Source of the DNA: Bacteroidales bacterium
GTDB lineage: Bacteria > Bacteroidota > Bacteroidia > Bacteroidales > VadinHA17
NCBI GenBank assembly: GCA_025455505.1
Contig: JALOMK010000054.1
Coordinates: forward strand, 1 to 9,461
DNA length: 9,461 bases
Direction of reading: 5' to 3'
Positions 1 to 7,748 of this stretch are shown here, one piece after another. Numbering within the stretch: the stretch's first letter is position 1; each line of letters begins with the position of its first letter. A model generated the notes under the pieces. That model made no database searches and was not told the origin of the DNA. It saw only the letters and a program-made list of their open reading frames with translations. The translations under genes were made by a program, and so were the position numbers.

Positions 1-520
1 TTCGGATCGGTGGGTGTCCGAGTTTCTGCAACACCTGGTCGCTGAGGTCAAATTTGGGGTTCGCAAACAGTATGTTTCCACCTGCTGCCGTGTCGAAAAT
101 AACGGCATATCCTCCCTCAACAGCCATTTCCTTGATAGCTTTTAAAATCTCATCCTGAATTGGCTTGACAAGTTCTTCCCTTTTCTTGAAAAGATCACCC
201 TCCATTCCGAAATACTTGTTCTGAAGATCTTTCATCTGTTTCTCCTTTGCAATAATTGCCTCCTCTCGTTTTGCCTTCATGTCCTGTGACAGGAGCACGG
301 CTTCTGTCTGGTAGGTCTTATACATCTGTTCAACAACGGCATAACCGTCAGCAACCTCTTTCTCCCACTGTTTTGAAAGCTTGTCGAGCTGCTCCTGCGC
401 TGCATTGAATGCAGGTATGTTCTTTCTGATGTATTCGCTGTCAACGAAAGCATATTTCTGAGCAACAGCAATTGACGAAGCAAATACCAGAATCCCTAAA
501 AACAATCCTATCCTTTTCAT
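1..520 (-). CDS. OmpH/Skp family periplasmic chaperone (3' end cut off)
   Basis: The product is a periplasmic holdase that binds unfolded outer-membrane proteins after Sec export and delivers them to BamA. 173 codons are visible from the ATG at 520. Residues 1-20 form a signal peptide with a short basic start, a hydrophobic core and an AVA|Q cleavage site. The mature start KYAFVDSEYI is the typical OmpH opening. Residues about 40-130 are charged, rich in Glu, Lys and Gln, and low in Gly and Pro, as expected for the long coiled-coil arms. The C-terminal strand segment GGYAVIFDTAAGGNILFANP (139-154 within it) and the closing DLSDQVLQKLG are family hallmarks, so only a few residues should be missing beyond the edge. 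It starts 21 bases after the bamA stop, so the two are probably co-transcribed. Many Bacteroidota carry two ompH copies in tandem; the second, if present, lies outside. The family assignment is firm; calling it Skp in function is inferred. Confidence 0.93.
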   Translation of the reverse strand, partial: MKRIGLFLGILVFASSIAVAQKYAFVDSEYIRKNIPAFNAAQEQLDKLSKQWEKEVADGYAVVEQMYKTYQTEAVLLSQDMKAKREEAIIAKEKQMKDLQNKYFGMEGDLFKKREELVKPIQDEILKAIKEMAVEGGYAVIFDTAAGGNILFANPKFDLSDQVLQKLGHPPIR

Positions 521-541
521 AGCGTCTTACTTTTTTAATGA

Positions 542-3058
542 TTAAAACTGCTGTCCGATAACAAAATGGAATTGTGAATGATTTGCGTTCGGATACTGCG
601 CCGGGTTCGGGACCTCATCAAATCCGTAAGCCCAGTCGATACCGAGCAGGCCGAACATTGGAAGATTCGCCCTCAGGCCCACGCCTGCTGACCTGTTCAT
701 TTTAAACGGGTTATATTCTGACAGTTCGTACCAGGCCCTTCCCGATTCGAGGAATGTAAGCCCGTAGATTGTTGCCTGCGGATTGAGGGAAATGGGGTAT
801 CGCAACTCGAACGTAATTTTTGAATATACGTTTCCGGAAGGAGCAGCACTTCCGGGTTTATTCGGAGTAAGCGACCCATTTGTATAACCTCTGAGGGCTA
901 TTACCTCGCGCCCGTAAAAACTGTAACCCGTCATACCGTCACCCCCCACATAGAAGTTCTCGAACGGAGAGGGCCCGATGTCTTTGTTGTAATAGCCCAG
1001 GTACCCGAATGCAAAACGGGCATTCACAACAAGTTTCTCATCCTTTGTCAGGGGGAAATAGTAGTCCGACTTGAATATCCACTTATGAAACTCAATCCAC
1101 TTGTATTTTTCTGCATCTGAAACTCCAACCATGTTTTTGCCGCTTATGAGCGAATACGGAGGTGTCAGCTGAACCGAGAATGTAAATGAAGACCCGCTTT
1201 TCGGGTATATCAGGTTCGGGCTCGTTGAAAATCTTGTAAGGCGCCCAAGGATGCTGAACATGTTTGATGTACCGTTGTCGAAAAGGAAGCTGTATACATT
1301 ATAGTCCTTCAGGAAATATCTCTGGTAACTCGTCTCGCCATAGAGCGAAAAGAAGTCGTCGGGCCATGCAAGTCGCTTTCCAAGTCCGACTGTTGCTCCG
1401 TCGATTATCATAGACTGGTACCCATCGTCAGACCTTTTTTTCCCGTTCGTCATCAGGGACCTGAAGAATGAAACTGAGAATGTATTCGGATTCTTTCCTC
1501 CAAGCCATGGTTCGACAAATGAAACGTTAAGGGAAGAGTAAACCCGCCCGTTTGACTGGGCGCGGATGCTTAGCGACTGCCCGTCCCCGGATGGATAGGG
1601 CTTCCATTCCTTCGGCTTGAAGAAATTGCGCATTGCGAAGTTATTGAACCTCACCCCAACGGTTCCGACAAGCATCCCTGCTCCCCAGCCGCCCGATACC
1701 TCGAACTGGTCATTGGCCCTTTCCTCGAGTTTATAAAGAAGGTCTACCGTGCCGTTTGCTATGTCAGGGATTGGAGTCGGCTGAATCTTTTCCGGGTCGA
1801 AATGTCCGAGGACACCAAGCTGGCGTATCGACCGCATTATGTTAGTCTTGCTGAAAAGATCACCGGGCATTGTGTAAAGTTCACGACGGGCAACATGTTC
1901 ATTTGTCCTTGTATTACCTTCGATAATCACATTGTTAAGGTAAGCCTGATCACCCTCATATATGCGGATCTCAAGGTCAACGGAGTCATTCTCGACTTTT
2001 GCTTCAACCGGGGTGAGGCGCGAAAAGAGATACCCGTTATCCTGGTAAAGATTGCTTACGGCATCCTGTGCACCGGCAAGCCCGTTGAGCCTGTCGAGTA
2101 TAAGCGACTGGTTATAGACTGTCCCCTTTTCTACATTGAATACCCTGTTAAGATCCTCTTTCCTGTAAACGCTGTTGCCTACCCATTGAACATCACGGAG
2201 GAAGTACTGGTCTCCCTCTTCGACTTTTATCCTGAGGCCGACCCTGTCATCTGAAATCTTATAGAGTGAATCACTCAATATAGCAAAATCCTTGAAGCCG
2301 TTGTCGTTATAAAACGTTGTCAGGACATCCTTGTCCTCATCATACTTTTCGGAGATATACTTCGAAGCCCTGAAGAAATTAGCATTTTTGACTTTTGTCC
2401 CCTTCATTTTTCTCCTCAGTTTCGAATCCTCGAAATATTCATTCCCTGTGAAAGTGATCTCGCCAATTTTAACTTTCTCATTCTTCTCAACATTGACAGA
2501 AAGTATAATATTGTTCGGCAGATCAGGATCGTCCTTCTGAATGAAGTTGACTTCCGTGTTCAGAAAGCCCTTTTCAACAAAATGGTCGATAATTATTTTT
2601 TTCGATGTACTCAGAAGGAATGCAGTGATCTGGGAACCGACAGGAAGGTTAATTTTTTCGTTTATATCCTGGATCTCGGCTTTCTTAAGCCCGTTGAATT
2701 TGACAGATGAGATCCTTGGTCTTTCCTGCAGTTCAATATCGAGGAAAACAGAGTCGGCAACTGTTCTTATTATAGAAATCCTTACATCGGAAAACAGGCC
2801 CTGCTGCCAGAGTTTCTGGACTGCAGTCTTGACTTCATCGCCCGGGATTGATATTTCCTGTCCTACCCTGAGACCTGAAATGCTTATAAGGGCGTTGGTA
2901 TCGAGGTACCTGACTCCTGATACTGAAACTCCTCCCACTTTATAATCGCGGACACGTGAAAAATCAGCAATCTCAAGTTTCTCCTGAGCAGGAAGTGACG
3001 AACCGATTATATTCAGCAGCAAAACAAAAAGAAAATACCTGTACTTTCCACTCCCCAT
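542..3058 (-). CDS. bamA: Outer membrane protein assembly factor BamA (Omp85 family)
   Basis: This is the central component of the BAM machine, which folds beta-barrel proteins into the outer membrane. The protein is 838 aa. Residues 1-24 are a signal peptide ending SLPA|Q. Five POTRA-like repeats follow at roughly 41-112, 115-193, 197-283, 286-368 and 372-447, each showing the usual beta-alpha-alpha-beta-beta pattern with phrases such as VSGVRYLDTNAL, ITFTGNEYF and VIIEGNTRTNEHV. Residues about 450-838 are the 16-stranded barrel, with the conserved loop-6 signature present as ALRGY (721-725) where the classical form is VRGF. The chain ends in Phe (HFVIGQQF), the usual C-terminal residue of barrel proteins. 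The start at 3058 is chosen because it gives the signal peptide and lies 7 bases after the uppS stop. The frame stays open a further 96 codons upstream, but that stretch lies inside uppS and has no family character. The size is close to other Bacteroidota BamA proteins. Confidence 0.96.
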   Translation of the reverse strand: MGSGKYRYFLFVLLLNIIGSSLPAQEKLEIADFSRVRDYKVGGVSVSGVRYLDTNALISISGLRVGQEISIPGDEVKTAVQKLWQQGLFSDVRISIIRTVADSVFLDIELQERPRISSVKFNGLKKAEIQDINEKINLPVGSQITAFLLSTSKKIIIDHFVEKGFLNTEVNFIQKDDPDLPNNIILSVNVEKNEKVKIGEITFTGNEYFEDSKLRRKMKGTKVKNANFFRASKYISEKYDEDKDVLTTFYNDNGFKDFAILSDSLYKISDDRVGLRIKVEEGDQYFLRDVQWVGNSVYRKEDLNRVFNVEKGTVYNQSLILDRLNGLAGAQDAVSNLYQDNGYLFSRLTPVEAKVENDSVDLEIRIYEGDQAYLNNVIIEGNTRTNEHVARRELYTMPGDLFSKTNIMRSIRQLGVLGHFDPEKIQPTPIPDIANGTVDLLYKLEERANDQFEVSGGWGAGMLVGTVGVRFNNFAMRNFFKPKEWKPYPSGDGQSLSIRAQSNGRVYSSLNVSFVEPWLGGKNPNTFSVSFFRSLMTNGKKRSDDGYQSMIIDGATVGLGKRLAWPDDFFSLYGETSYQRYFLKDYNVYSFLFDNGTSNMFSILGRLTRFSTSPNLIYPKSGSSFTFSVQLTPPYSLISGKNMVGVSDAEKYKWIEFHKWIFKSDYYFPLTKDEKLVVNARFAFGYLGYYNKDIGPSPFENFYVGGDGMTGYSFYGREVIALRGYTNGSLTPNKPGSAAPSGNVYSKITFELRYPISLNPQATIYGLTFLESGRAWYELSEYNPFKMNRSAGVGLRANLPMFGLLGIDWAYGFDEVPNPAQYPNANHSQFHFVIGQQF

Positions 3059-3065
3059 CTCTATT

Positions 3066-3812
3066 TCATTTATCCGATATCTGTTCACTTGTTTTCCCGA
3101 AGCGTCTCTCCCTCTTCTGAAAATCAGAAATTGCATCATAAAAATCTTCTTTACCAAAATCAGGCCAAAGTTTTGAGGTAAAGAATAATTCGGTATAAGC
3201 CAGCTGCCAGAGAAGGAAATTGCTGATCCTTTGTTCACCGCTAGTTCTGATAAGCAGCTCAGGGTCAGGAATGCCGTCGGTTGACAGGTATTTCTCAAAA
3301 TCAGCCGGGGTAAGTGATCCGGCGTTAATTTTACCTGCCGATGCATCGCGTGCGATGAGCCTGGCAGCTTCTGTAATCTCCCACCTTGAGCTGTAACTCA
3401 GTGCAATAATAAGTTTTAACCCGGAGCTGACCGATGTGAGCCTTATAGTTTCTACCAGCTTATGCCTCAGGCCTTCATCCAGTCTGTCAATATCTCCGAT
3501 CACCCTTAGTGAAATGTTATTCCTGAGAAGGGTTTCTGTCTCGTTATTAAGCGACTGAACCATGAGTCCCATGAGTGCGGCAACTTCATCGTCGGGTCTT
3601 CCCCAGTTTTCAGTTGAAAAAGCATAGAGTGTCAGGTGACCAATCCCTGCCTCGGAAGCTGCCTCAACAACTTTCCTGAGCGCTTCAACTCCCGCCTGGT
3701 GACCGAAAACCCTGTCGAGTCCCCTCTGTTTTGCCCATCTTCCGTTGCCGTCCATTATGACTGCCACATGTGAAGGCAGTATCCCGGCTTTAATATTCTC
3801 CAACGATGCCAT
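3066..3812 (-). CDS. uppS: Isoprenyl (di-trans,poly-cis-undecaprenyl) diphosphate synthase
   Basis: This cytoplasmic, membrane-associated cis-prenyltransferase adds eight isopentenyl units to farnesyl diphosphate to make undecaprenyl diphosphate, the lipid carrier for peptidoglycan, O-antigen and capsule units. The 248-aa length is standard. Visible hallmarks are HVAVIMDGNGRWAK, with catalytic Asp21 and Arg25, the FSTENW box (65-70), SYSSRWEI (139-146), and PELLIRTSGEQRISNFLLWQ (184-203), with diphosphate-binding Arg189 and Arg195 (E. coli Arg194 and Arg200). Glu208, in AYTELF, matches the metal ligand Glu213 of E. coli. The double Ser in SYSSRW replaces the more common GG; I believe this is usual in this phylum. 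The ATG at 3812 lies 8 bases after the upstream porG-like stop, and the stop is 7 bases before bamA, so the three are almost certainly translated from one message. Linkage to bamA is a recurrent feature in Bacteroidota. Confidence 0.96.
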   Translation of the reverse strand: MASLENIKAGILPSHVAVIMDGNGRWAKQRGLDRVFGHQAGVEALRKVVEAASEAGIGHLTLYAFSTENWGRPDDEVAALMGLMVQSLNNETETLLRNNISLRVIGDIDRLDEGLRHKLVETIRLTSVSSGLKLIIALSYSSRWEITEAARLIARDASAGKINAGSLTPADFEKYLSTDGIPDPELLIRTSGEQRISNFLLWQLAYTELFFTSKLWPDFGKEDFYDAISDFQKRERRFGKTSEQISDK

Positions 3813-3820
3813 AAATCAAG

Positions 3821-4492
3821 TCAGCGCTTACTTCCCATTTCTTCTCCATAAGCCGGACATCCGGCAGATTTGTTGTAAAACCTCCATGTAACAGCAATTC
3901 CGGTAAAAGTATACCAGTCATTGTTGTTGACCCAGCCGACATCTTCCGGGGCAACTCTGTCAGTAAGGCCGTCAAAGTTATCATAAAAAGTCTTACGAAC
4001 TCCATATTCGGCTTCCAGGCCTATATTTTTTCTTATGTTGATCTTAAAGCCGAGAGTCAGGGGTATTGCGGGCACCACTGTTCCGTCGTAACCTGAATAT
4101 GCAACGGCAGCGCCGGCGGCAATATAGGGAGAATAGTTCCATTTCTTTCCCTGGGTTGAATAGGGAAGGAAGTTAAACTCAAATTGCAGGGCGGCTTCTC
4201 CGACAGGTGCTGAGAACGACGCTGCCCTTGTCTGCTGGAAATCGTTGCTGAAATCGAGGTCAGACCCATCAATGCTGCCAGCCAGCATGCTTAACCTGAG
4301 TGAATGCCGGGGATGGAAGTTGTACCTGTAAAAAAGCCCTCCTGCGGGGTTGGGGGAGTACAGTAACTTTCCTGTGTTGATGTCACCAAAATAGGATGTC
4401 ACCCCTCCCATAAGTCCGAAATCGCCCTTTCGCTGACCATAGACACAGGCAGGCATAAGAATTAAAAGAAATAAGAATGAAACAAGTCTCAT
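3821..4492 (-). CDS. porG: PorG-like DUF6089 outer-membrane beta-barrel protein, uppS-proximal copy
   Basis: Predicted small outer-membrane barrel of 223 aa. Residues 1-19 (MRLVSFLFLLILMPACVYG) form a signal peptide cleaved before Gln20. The rest alternates polar and hydrophobic or aromatic residues in short strands, with the family phrases GGVTSYFGDINTG (29-41), PLTLGFKINIRKNIGLEAEY (144-163), a DNFDGLTD turn (171-178) and a final strand YTFTGIAVTWRFYN. It ends with a short CPAY-containing tail. In Porphyromonas gingivalis, PorG, an outer-membrane component of the type IX secretion system contacting the PorK/PorN ring, is of this family and is encoded directly before uppS, omp85/bamA and ompH; the same order is seen here. 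The symbol rests on that synteny plus family resemblance, so it is less certain than the DUF6089 call. The ATG at 4492 is preferred over a TTG five codons upstream because it places the signal peptide at the N-terminus. The gap after the preceding gene is 22 bases. Confidence 0.75.
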   Translation of the reverse strand: MRLVSFLFLLILMPACVYGQRKGDFGLMGGVTSYFGDINTGKLLYSPNPAGGLFYRYNFHPRHSLRLSMLAGSIDGSDLDFSNDFQQTRAASFSAPVGEAALQFEFNFLPYSTQGKKWNYSPYIAAGAAVAYSGYDGTVVPAIPLTLGFKINIRKNIGLEAEYGVRKTFYDNFDGLTDRVAPEDVGWVNNNDWYTFTGIAVTWRFYNKSAGCPAYGEEMGSKR

Positions 4493-4514
4493 TAAGTGCG
4501 GTTCCAACTCATTT

Positions 4515-5261
4515 TCATCTGAATGACGGCCATCCTCTCGATGAAGTCTTCAGCTTGTAAGTAAAAGTGAAATTCATAAAATAATAAACGTCGTTTGAGT
4601 TGGAATATTGTGATGTGTAACCATCGAGATAGTCAGTGAAAGCATATCTGGCTGCAACCTCAAAACCCAGATCGATTTCCGGTGTCAGGATTATGCTCGA
4701 TCCCACTCCGAACGGGATTACGGGAGCAAAGCCCTTGAGATCGGGGTTCGTTGCAGCAAGAGCATCATTGGGTTTAATTGAATAGCTTATCCCTCCGATA
4801 CCTGTAAGAAAGTAAAAATCAAGAGCTTTAAAGAATGATCCGATTGTTGAATTGCGCCTCTTGATGAAGAGCCAGCTTCGCTCCGTTCTGTTCTTTATGA
4901 AATAATACTCTCCCATGAGTACAGGTTCGAAGAAATTCATTGTTGCCTCAAAACCTCTTTCCTGGTTCGAACCCCGCTCATCAGTGGCATGAAGCATTCC
5001 ATACGTGAAACTCACCCTTCCGTTGATGTCCTGCATAAAGCGGAACTTGACATTGGCATTAACATTGAAACGCGTCTGAAGAAAAGTCAGATCCTTGAAG
5101 CCCAATATGTTGATGGACTGGGAGTAGCCTCCGACATCACCAAAAAAGAAAGAGGGACCAGCTGCTCCAGTCAGATACCACCTCTTGCTCTTCCAAAGCT
5201 GGCCGTATGACAACTGGGTCACGACTAATATAATAAACATCAGTAACAGCGACCGTTTCAT
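4515..5261 (-). CDS. PorG-like DUF6089 outer-membrane beta-barrel protein, promoter-proximal copy
   Basis: A 248-aa paralogue of the next gene. Residues 1-20 are a signal peptide (MKRSLLLMFIILVVTQLSYG, cleaved before Gln21). The mature part shares the layout of the neighbouring PorG-like protein: GPSFFFGDVGG (35-45) against its GVTSYFGDIN, PFGVGSSIILTPEIDLGFEV (183-202) against PLTLGFKINIRKNIGLEAEY, then a Tyr-Leu-Asp-Gly-Tyr turn and an aromatic last strand VYYFMNFTFTYKLK. It is about 25 residues longer, with an extra basic loop at 123-138 (KNRTERSWLFIKRRNS), and it lacks the CPAY tail. The upstream frame is open for 22 more codons, but these cross the predicted promoter at 5287-5294, so the ATG at 5261 is used. 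It is the first gene of the envelope operon. A barrel in the outer membrane is a confident inference; its exact role (second T9SS barrel or other) is unknown. Confidence 0.8.
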   Translation of the reverse strand: MKRSLLLMFIILVVTQLSYGQLWKSKRWYLTGAAGPSFFFGDVGGYSQSINILGFKDLTFLQTRFNVNANVKFRFMQDINGRVSFTYGMLHATDERGSNQERGFEATMNFFEPVLMGEYYFIKNRTERSWLFIKRRNSTIGSFFKALDFYFLTGIGGISYSIKPNDALAATNPDLKGFAPVIPFGVGSSIILTPEIDLGFEVAARYAFTDYLDGYTSQYSNSNDVYYFMNFTFTYKLKTSSRGWPSFR

Positions 5262-5286
5262 AAAGATGCCTTTTTTATAACTGTCA

Positions 5287-5318
5287 CAAATATAGTAATC
5301 TAATTGATTGTCTAACAA
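5287..5318 (-). promoter_or_regulatory. Bacteroidota-type sigma-ABfr promoter for the barrel-uppS-bamA-ompH operon
   Basis: On the minus strand, TATATTTG (5294-5287) is an exact match to the TAnnTTTG -7 element. A TTG at 5318-5316 lies 21 bases upstream, within the spacing usual for the -33 element. Transcription would begin near 5280, giving a leader of about 20 bases before the ATG at 5261. It sits in the 118-base gap (5262-5379) between nadK and the first barrel gene, the only sizeable space on this strand between 542 and 6929. No strong terminator hairpin is visible in that gap, so read-through from nadK may add to expression. The match is by eye; the start site is untested. Confidence 0.65.
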
Positions 5319-5379
5319 GTTTCGCACACAAAATTGACTGCAGGATTTTTATTTTGGTTGCATTTCATTCGAAAAAAGT

Positions 5380-6258
5380 TCAGTTCCGTCTGTCTGCTCC
5401 CCACATAAGCTTGTTTCTGAGAGTGCTGTAAAAATCTCTGTCATTTAGCATTACAGTCTGGAGCTTAACGGGAGAAGCCTGTATCTCAACCTCCTCGCTG
5501 AAAGATACCTTCGCTGACCTGAAATCGCATGTAACCATGAATTCTTTGCTTCTTCCCTCAGCAGCCAACCTGAGACGGCTGTTGCCCGACAGGAGTATAG
5601 GCCTGATATTAAGGTTGTGAGGAGCCAGTGGCGAAATGATTATACTCTCATCCCCGGGAGTAAGGATAGGTCCGCCTGCACTAAGATTATATGCGGTAGA
5701 ACCGGTGGCGGTTGAAATTATAAGCCCGTCGCACCAATAAGTATTAAGGTGATCCCCGTTAACGCTGACATTTACTGTTATCATGCTCAGGTCGGCTTTC
5801 TGTATTGTTACCTCATTAAGGGCAGAACAGGCATTGCCTTCAAAAAGGCCCGCCGGTTTCAGGATATCGAGCATCGTCCTTGCCATTACAACGTATTCCC
5901 CGGAACAGAGCATCTCTGCTGCTTTTTTAATTTCATCTTCAGAGATGTTTGCAAGGAAACCCATCCTGCCTGTATTGATGCCTGCAACAGGGATTCCCAG
6001 GTCTTTAACCTTCATGGCAGTCTCAAGAAAGGTCCCGTCGCCCCCCACGCTGATTACGAGCTGGGGCAGACCCGAGATTGAACCGAGGTCGCTGAAGCGT
6101 TCGATAAGCTCCCCCCCGGGACATAAAACAGGATCACCTGAAGGCTGGTAGATCTGCATCTTAACTCCAAGACCGCAGAAGTCCCTAACAAGACCCGATA
6201 CAGCATCCCTGGTCTTGGGGCTGCTTCCCTTGCTGTAAATTGCTACTCGCTCAAGCAT
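5380..6258 (-). CDS. nadK: NAD kinase (ATP-dependent NADP synthesis)
   Basis: This cytosolic enzyme phosphorylates NAD+ to NADP+ and is the only general route to NADP. The protein is 292 aa, normal for the family. The GGDGT motif is at 72-76 with catalytic Asp74, followed by NTGRMGFLA (95-103). The Asn148-Glu149 pair in ALNEVTI binds the nicotinamide ribose. CDGLIISTATGSTAYNLSAG (176-195) is the glycine-rich C-terminal motif, and SPLAPHNLNIRP (209-220) is the usual third conserved block. The N-terminal AIYSKGSSPKT matches the Rossmann-like start of bacterial NadK proteins. The ATG at 6258 falls 5 bases after the stop of the CBS-domain gene, so the two are probably co-transcribed and possibly translationally coupled. 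A 118-base gap with its own promoter separates it from the envelope operon downstream. Nothing essential is missing. Confidence 0.96.
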   Translation of the reverse strand: MLERVAIYSKGSSPKTRDAVSGLVRDFCGLGVKMQIYQPSGDPVLCPGGELIERFSDLGSISGLPQLVISVGGDGTFLETAMKVKDLGIPVAGINTGRMGFLANISEDEIKKAAEMLCSGEYVVMARTMLDILKPAGLFEGNACSALNEVTIQKADLSMITVNVSVNGDHLNTYWCDGLIISTATGSTAYNLSAGGPILTPGDESIIISPLAPHNLNIRPILLSGNSRLRLAAEGRSKEFMVTCDFRSAKVSFSEEVEIQASPVKLQTVMLNDRDFYSTLRNKLMWGADRRN

Positions 6259-6263
6259 CCTGC

Positions 6264-6929
6264 TTACATATTAAGGTATTTCATCAGAAGATCAAAACGT
6301 TCGGAATAAAAGCGATCCATCGCATCGTCGCTGGCAATCCATGATTTCACGTCATAATTGTATCTTTCAAAAGTTCGTATCACCGATACGAGATCATTTG
6401 AATTCACTTTAAGAGTTACTTCAAGCTTCGTTGAGTCTGCAGGCGATGTAATATACATGCTCAGAACCCTGACATTGTTTGATTCAATTATCTGGGCAAT
6501 CTGCGAAAGGGAGTAATCCCTGTCTGTCATCTCGAGTACAATGAGCCCCCCGGGCTGGTCCATCGAAGATATGCCGGCAATTTTCTTAATCAGGTCATTT
6601 ACAGTAATAACTCCCTTGAAATGACTGTTGTGATCAAGCACCGGCACCACTGTCAGCTTGAGTTTTGCAGCGATACCGATCACTTCGAAAATATGCTGAT
6701 CGTCAAATACATATGGTTTGATAAGAGCCAGGGCATGATTGCCAACCGCTTCCTCAGGCTGGTTCATATCGTAAATGTCGGTATCGGAAATAAGCCCGAG
6801 AAAATCCTGGTTATTTACAATTGGCAGGTGCGAAATCCTGAATATCTCCATCCAGTTCAGGGCAGTTTGCCCGAGATCTGAGGTCTTAAGCGATGGTATT
6901 ACTTCTGATATTAAATCCCTGGCGACCAT
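6264..6929 (-). CDS. CBS-domain pair protein with C-terminal ACT-like domain
   Basis: A 221-aa soluble protein with no signal peptide or membrane segment. Residues about 1-54 form a first CBS motif ([20 protein letters not shown]) and about 70-121 a second ([20 protein letters not shown]); paired CBS motifs form a Bateman module that usually binds adenosine-type ligands. Residues about 128-198 ([20 protein letters not shown] and on, ending NYDVKSWI) have the beta-alpha-beta-beta-alpha-beta look of an ACT domain, including the [14 protein letters not shown] helix start. It has no attached enzyme, so it is probably a sensor or a regulatory subunit. It lies 5 bases upstream of nadK and divergent from pdxJ, which hints at, but does not prove, a link to nucleotide-cofactor levels. 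The ATG at 6929 is preferred over a TTG two codons earlier. No convincing promoter was found upstream on this strand. Function is not established. Confidence 0.85.
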   Translation of the reverse strand: MVARDLISEVIPSLKTSDLGQTALNWMEIFRISHLPIVNNQDFLGLISDTDIYDMNQPEEAVGNHALALIKPYVFDDQHIFEVIGIAAKLKLTVVPVLDHNSHFKGVITVNDLIKKIAGISSMDQPGGLIVLEMTDRDYSLSQIAQIIESNNVRVLSMYITSPADSTKLEVTLKVNSNDLVSVIRTFERYNYDVKSWIASDDAMDRFYSERFDLLMKYLNM

Positions 6930-6971
6930 CTTCAATTATATTTTCTTCTAAAATAACAAAAAAACTTCCGC

Positions 6972-7001
6972 TTGTTGTAATTTTACAGGCCAATAGGTTT
7001 G
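6972..7001 (+). promoter_or_regulatory. Bacteroidota-type promoter for pdxJ
   Basis: TAGGTTTG at 6994-7001 matches the TAnnTTTG -7 element exactly, and TTG at 6972-6974 lies 19 bases upstream, the preferred spacing. Initiation near 7008 would leave a leader of about 17 bases before the pdxJ ATG at 7025. It occupies the 95-base divergent gap between the CBS-domain gene and pdxJ. Identified by eye from the sequence pattern only. Confidence 0.65.
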
Positions 7002-7024
7002 TCTGTTTAACTACAATCGTCCCA

Positions 7025-7741
7025 ATGACAAAGTTAAGTGTAAATATTAACAAGATAGCAACAATAAGAAATGCAAGGGGAGGGAATGTCCCGAATGTTC
7101 TGAATGCAGCAATAAACTGCCAGGTCTTTGGTGCCGACGGAATTACAGTGCACCCGAGACCCGATCAGAGGCATATCAGGTACAGCGATGTTCTGGAGAT
7201 CAAGCCAATAATTAAAACCGAATTCAACATTGAAGGATACCCCTCGGCTGAATTCATTGCGCTTGTCCTTTCGGTTAAGCCACACCAGGTGACCCTGGTA
7301 CCTGATGCCCATGACGCAATTACATCAAACGCGGGATGGGACACCGGGAGGTACAGGGCTTTCCTTACAGAGATCGTCGGGGAATTCCGGAAAAACGGCA
7401 TCAGGACCTCCCTGTTTGTAGGCACTTCGGCAACAGATATTGAAAATGCCGCTCTCTCAGGAACTGACAGGATTGAACTTTATACCGAACCCTATGCAAG
7501 TTCATTCAGCACTGACGCTCCCTCGGCAGTGGCACCCTTCGTCAGGGCTGCGGAGCTTGCCCGCTCGCTGGGACTGGGTATAAATGCAGGTCATGACCTT
7601 AACCTCGACAACCTGAGATTCCTGCATGAGAATATCCCCTTCATAGATGAGGTCTCAATTGGTCATGCCCTCATCTCCGATGCCCTGTACCTGGGACTTG
7701 AAAACACTATACAACTCTATAAACGGCAACTCTCCCGATAA
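7025..7741 (+). CDS. pdxJ: Pyridoxine 5'-phosphate synthase
   Basis: This cytosolic TIM-barrel enzyme condenses 3-amino-2-oxopropyl phosphate with 1-deoxy-D-xylulose 5-phosphate to make pyridoxine 5'-phosphate, closing the ring in DXP-dependent vitamin B6 synthesis. The 238-aa length fits (E. coli 243). Hallmarks in order are [18 protein letters not shown] (4-21), [16 protein letters not shown] (36-51) with active-site His43, FNIEGYP with Glu70 (E. coli Glu72), VTLVPDA (89-95), [10 protein letters not shown] (149-158) with Glu151, and [12 protein letters not shown] (186-197) with His190 (E. coli His193). The frame is open 44 codons upstream to 6893, but those overlap the divergent CBS gene and the predicted promoter; the ATG at 7025 gives the canonical N-terminus. 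The alpha/beta hydrolase follows after 7 bases. Its presence shows the cell makes B6 by the DXP route rather than the PdxS/PdxT route, unless it has both. Confidence 0.96.
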   Translation: MTKLSVNINKIATIRNARGGNVPNVLNAAINCQVFGADGITVHPRPDQRHIRYSDVLEIKPIIKTEFNIEGYPSAEFIALVLSVKPHQVTLVPDAHDAITSNAGWDTGRYRAFLTEIVGEFRKNGIRTSLFVGTSATDIENAALSGTDRIELYTEPYASSFSTDAPSAVAPFVRAAELARSLGLGINAGHDLNLDNLRFLHENIPFIDEVSIGHALISDALYLGLENTIQLYKRQLSR

Positions 7742-7748
7742 GGACAGG

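Noticed and set aside
277..483. 68-codon minus-strand frame within ompH
   Set aside because: It is an alternate frame of the OmpH coding sequence, with no plausible domain.
1802..2945. Plus-strand open frames of 150, 69 and 134 codons opposite bamA
   Set aside because: They are antisense to a strongly conserved gene, show no recognisable domain, and follow from the codon use of bamA.
3059..3346. 96-codon N-terminal extension of the bamA frame
   Set aside because: It lies entirely within uppS on the same strand in another frame, has no family similarity, and would bury the clear signal peptide that starts at 3058.
4441..4492. Possible lipoprotein signal in the uppS-proximal barrel protein (LMPAC)
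   Set aside because: The residues before the Cys (M-P-A) do not fit a lipobox, and a standard signal-peptidase site (VYG|Q) follows four residues later.
5262..5327. 22-residue extension of the first PorG-like protein
   Set aside because: It runs across the predicted -7 element and displaces the signal peptide from the N-terminus.
5329..5356. Inverted repeat CAAAAT...ATTTTG after nadK as a terminator
   Set aside because: Six AT-rich pairs around a 16-base loop, without a GC stem or a T-run placed after it, are too weak to call.
6930..6993. Promoter for the CBS-nadK pair on the minus strand
   Set aside because: Only imperfect matches were found (TATTTTAG, and TATAATTG almost touching the start codon), neither with a well-placed TTG.
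6893..7024. Upstream in-frame ATG extending PdxJ by 44 residues
   Set aside because: It overlaps the divergent CBS gene and the predicted pdxJ promoter; PdxJ proteins start at the [16 protein letters not shown] block.
7647..7748. 34-residue N-terminal extension of the alpha/beta hydrolase
   Set aside because: It lies inside the end of pdxJ in another frame and precedes the normal family start.
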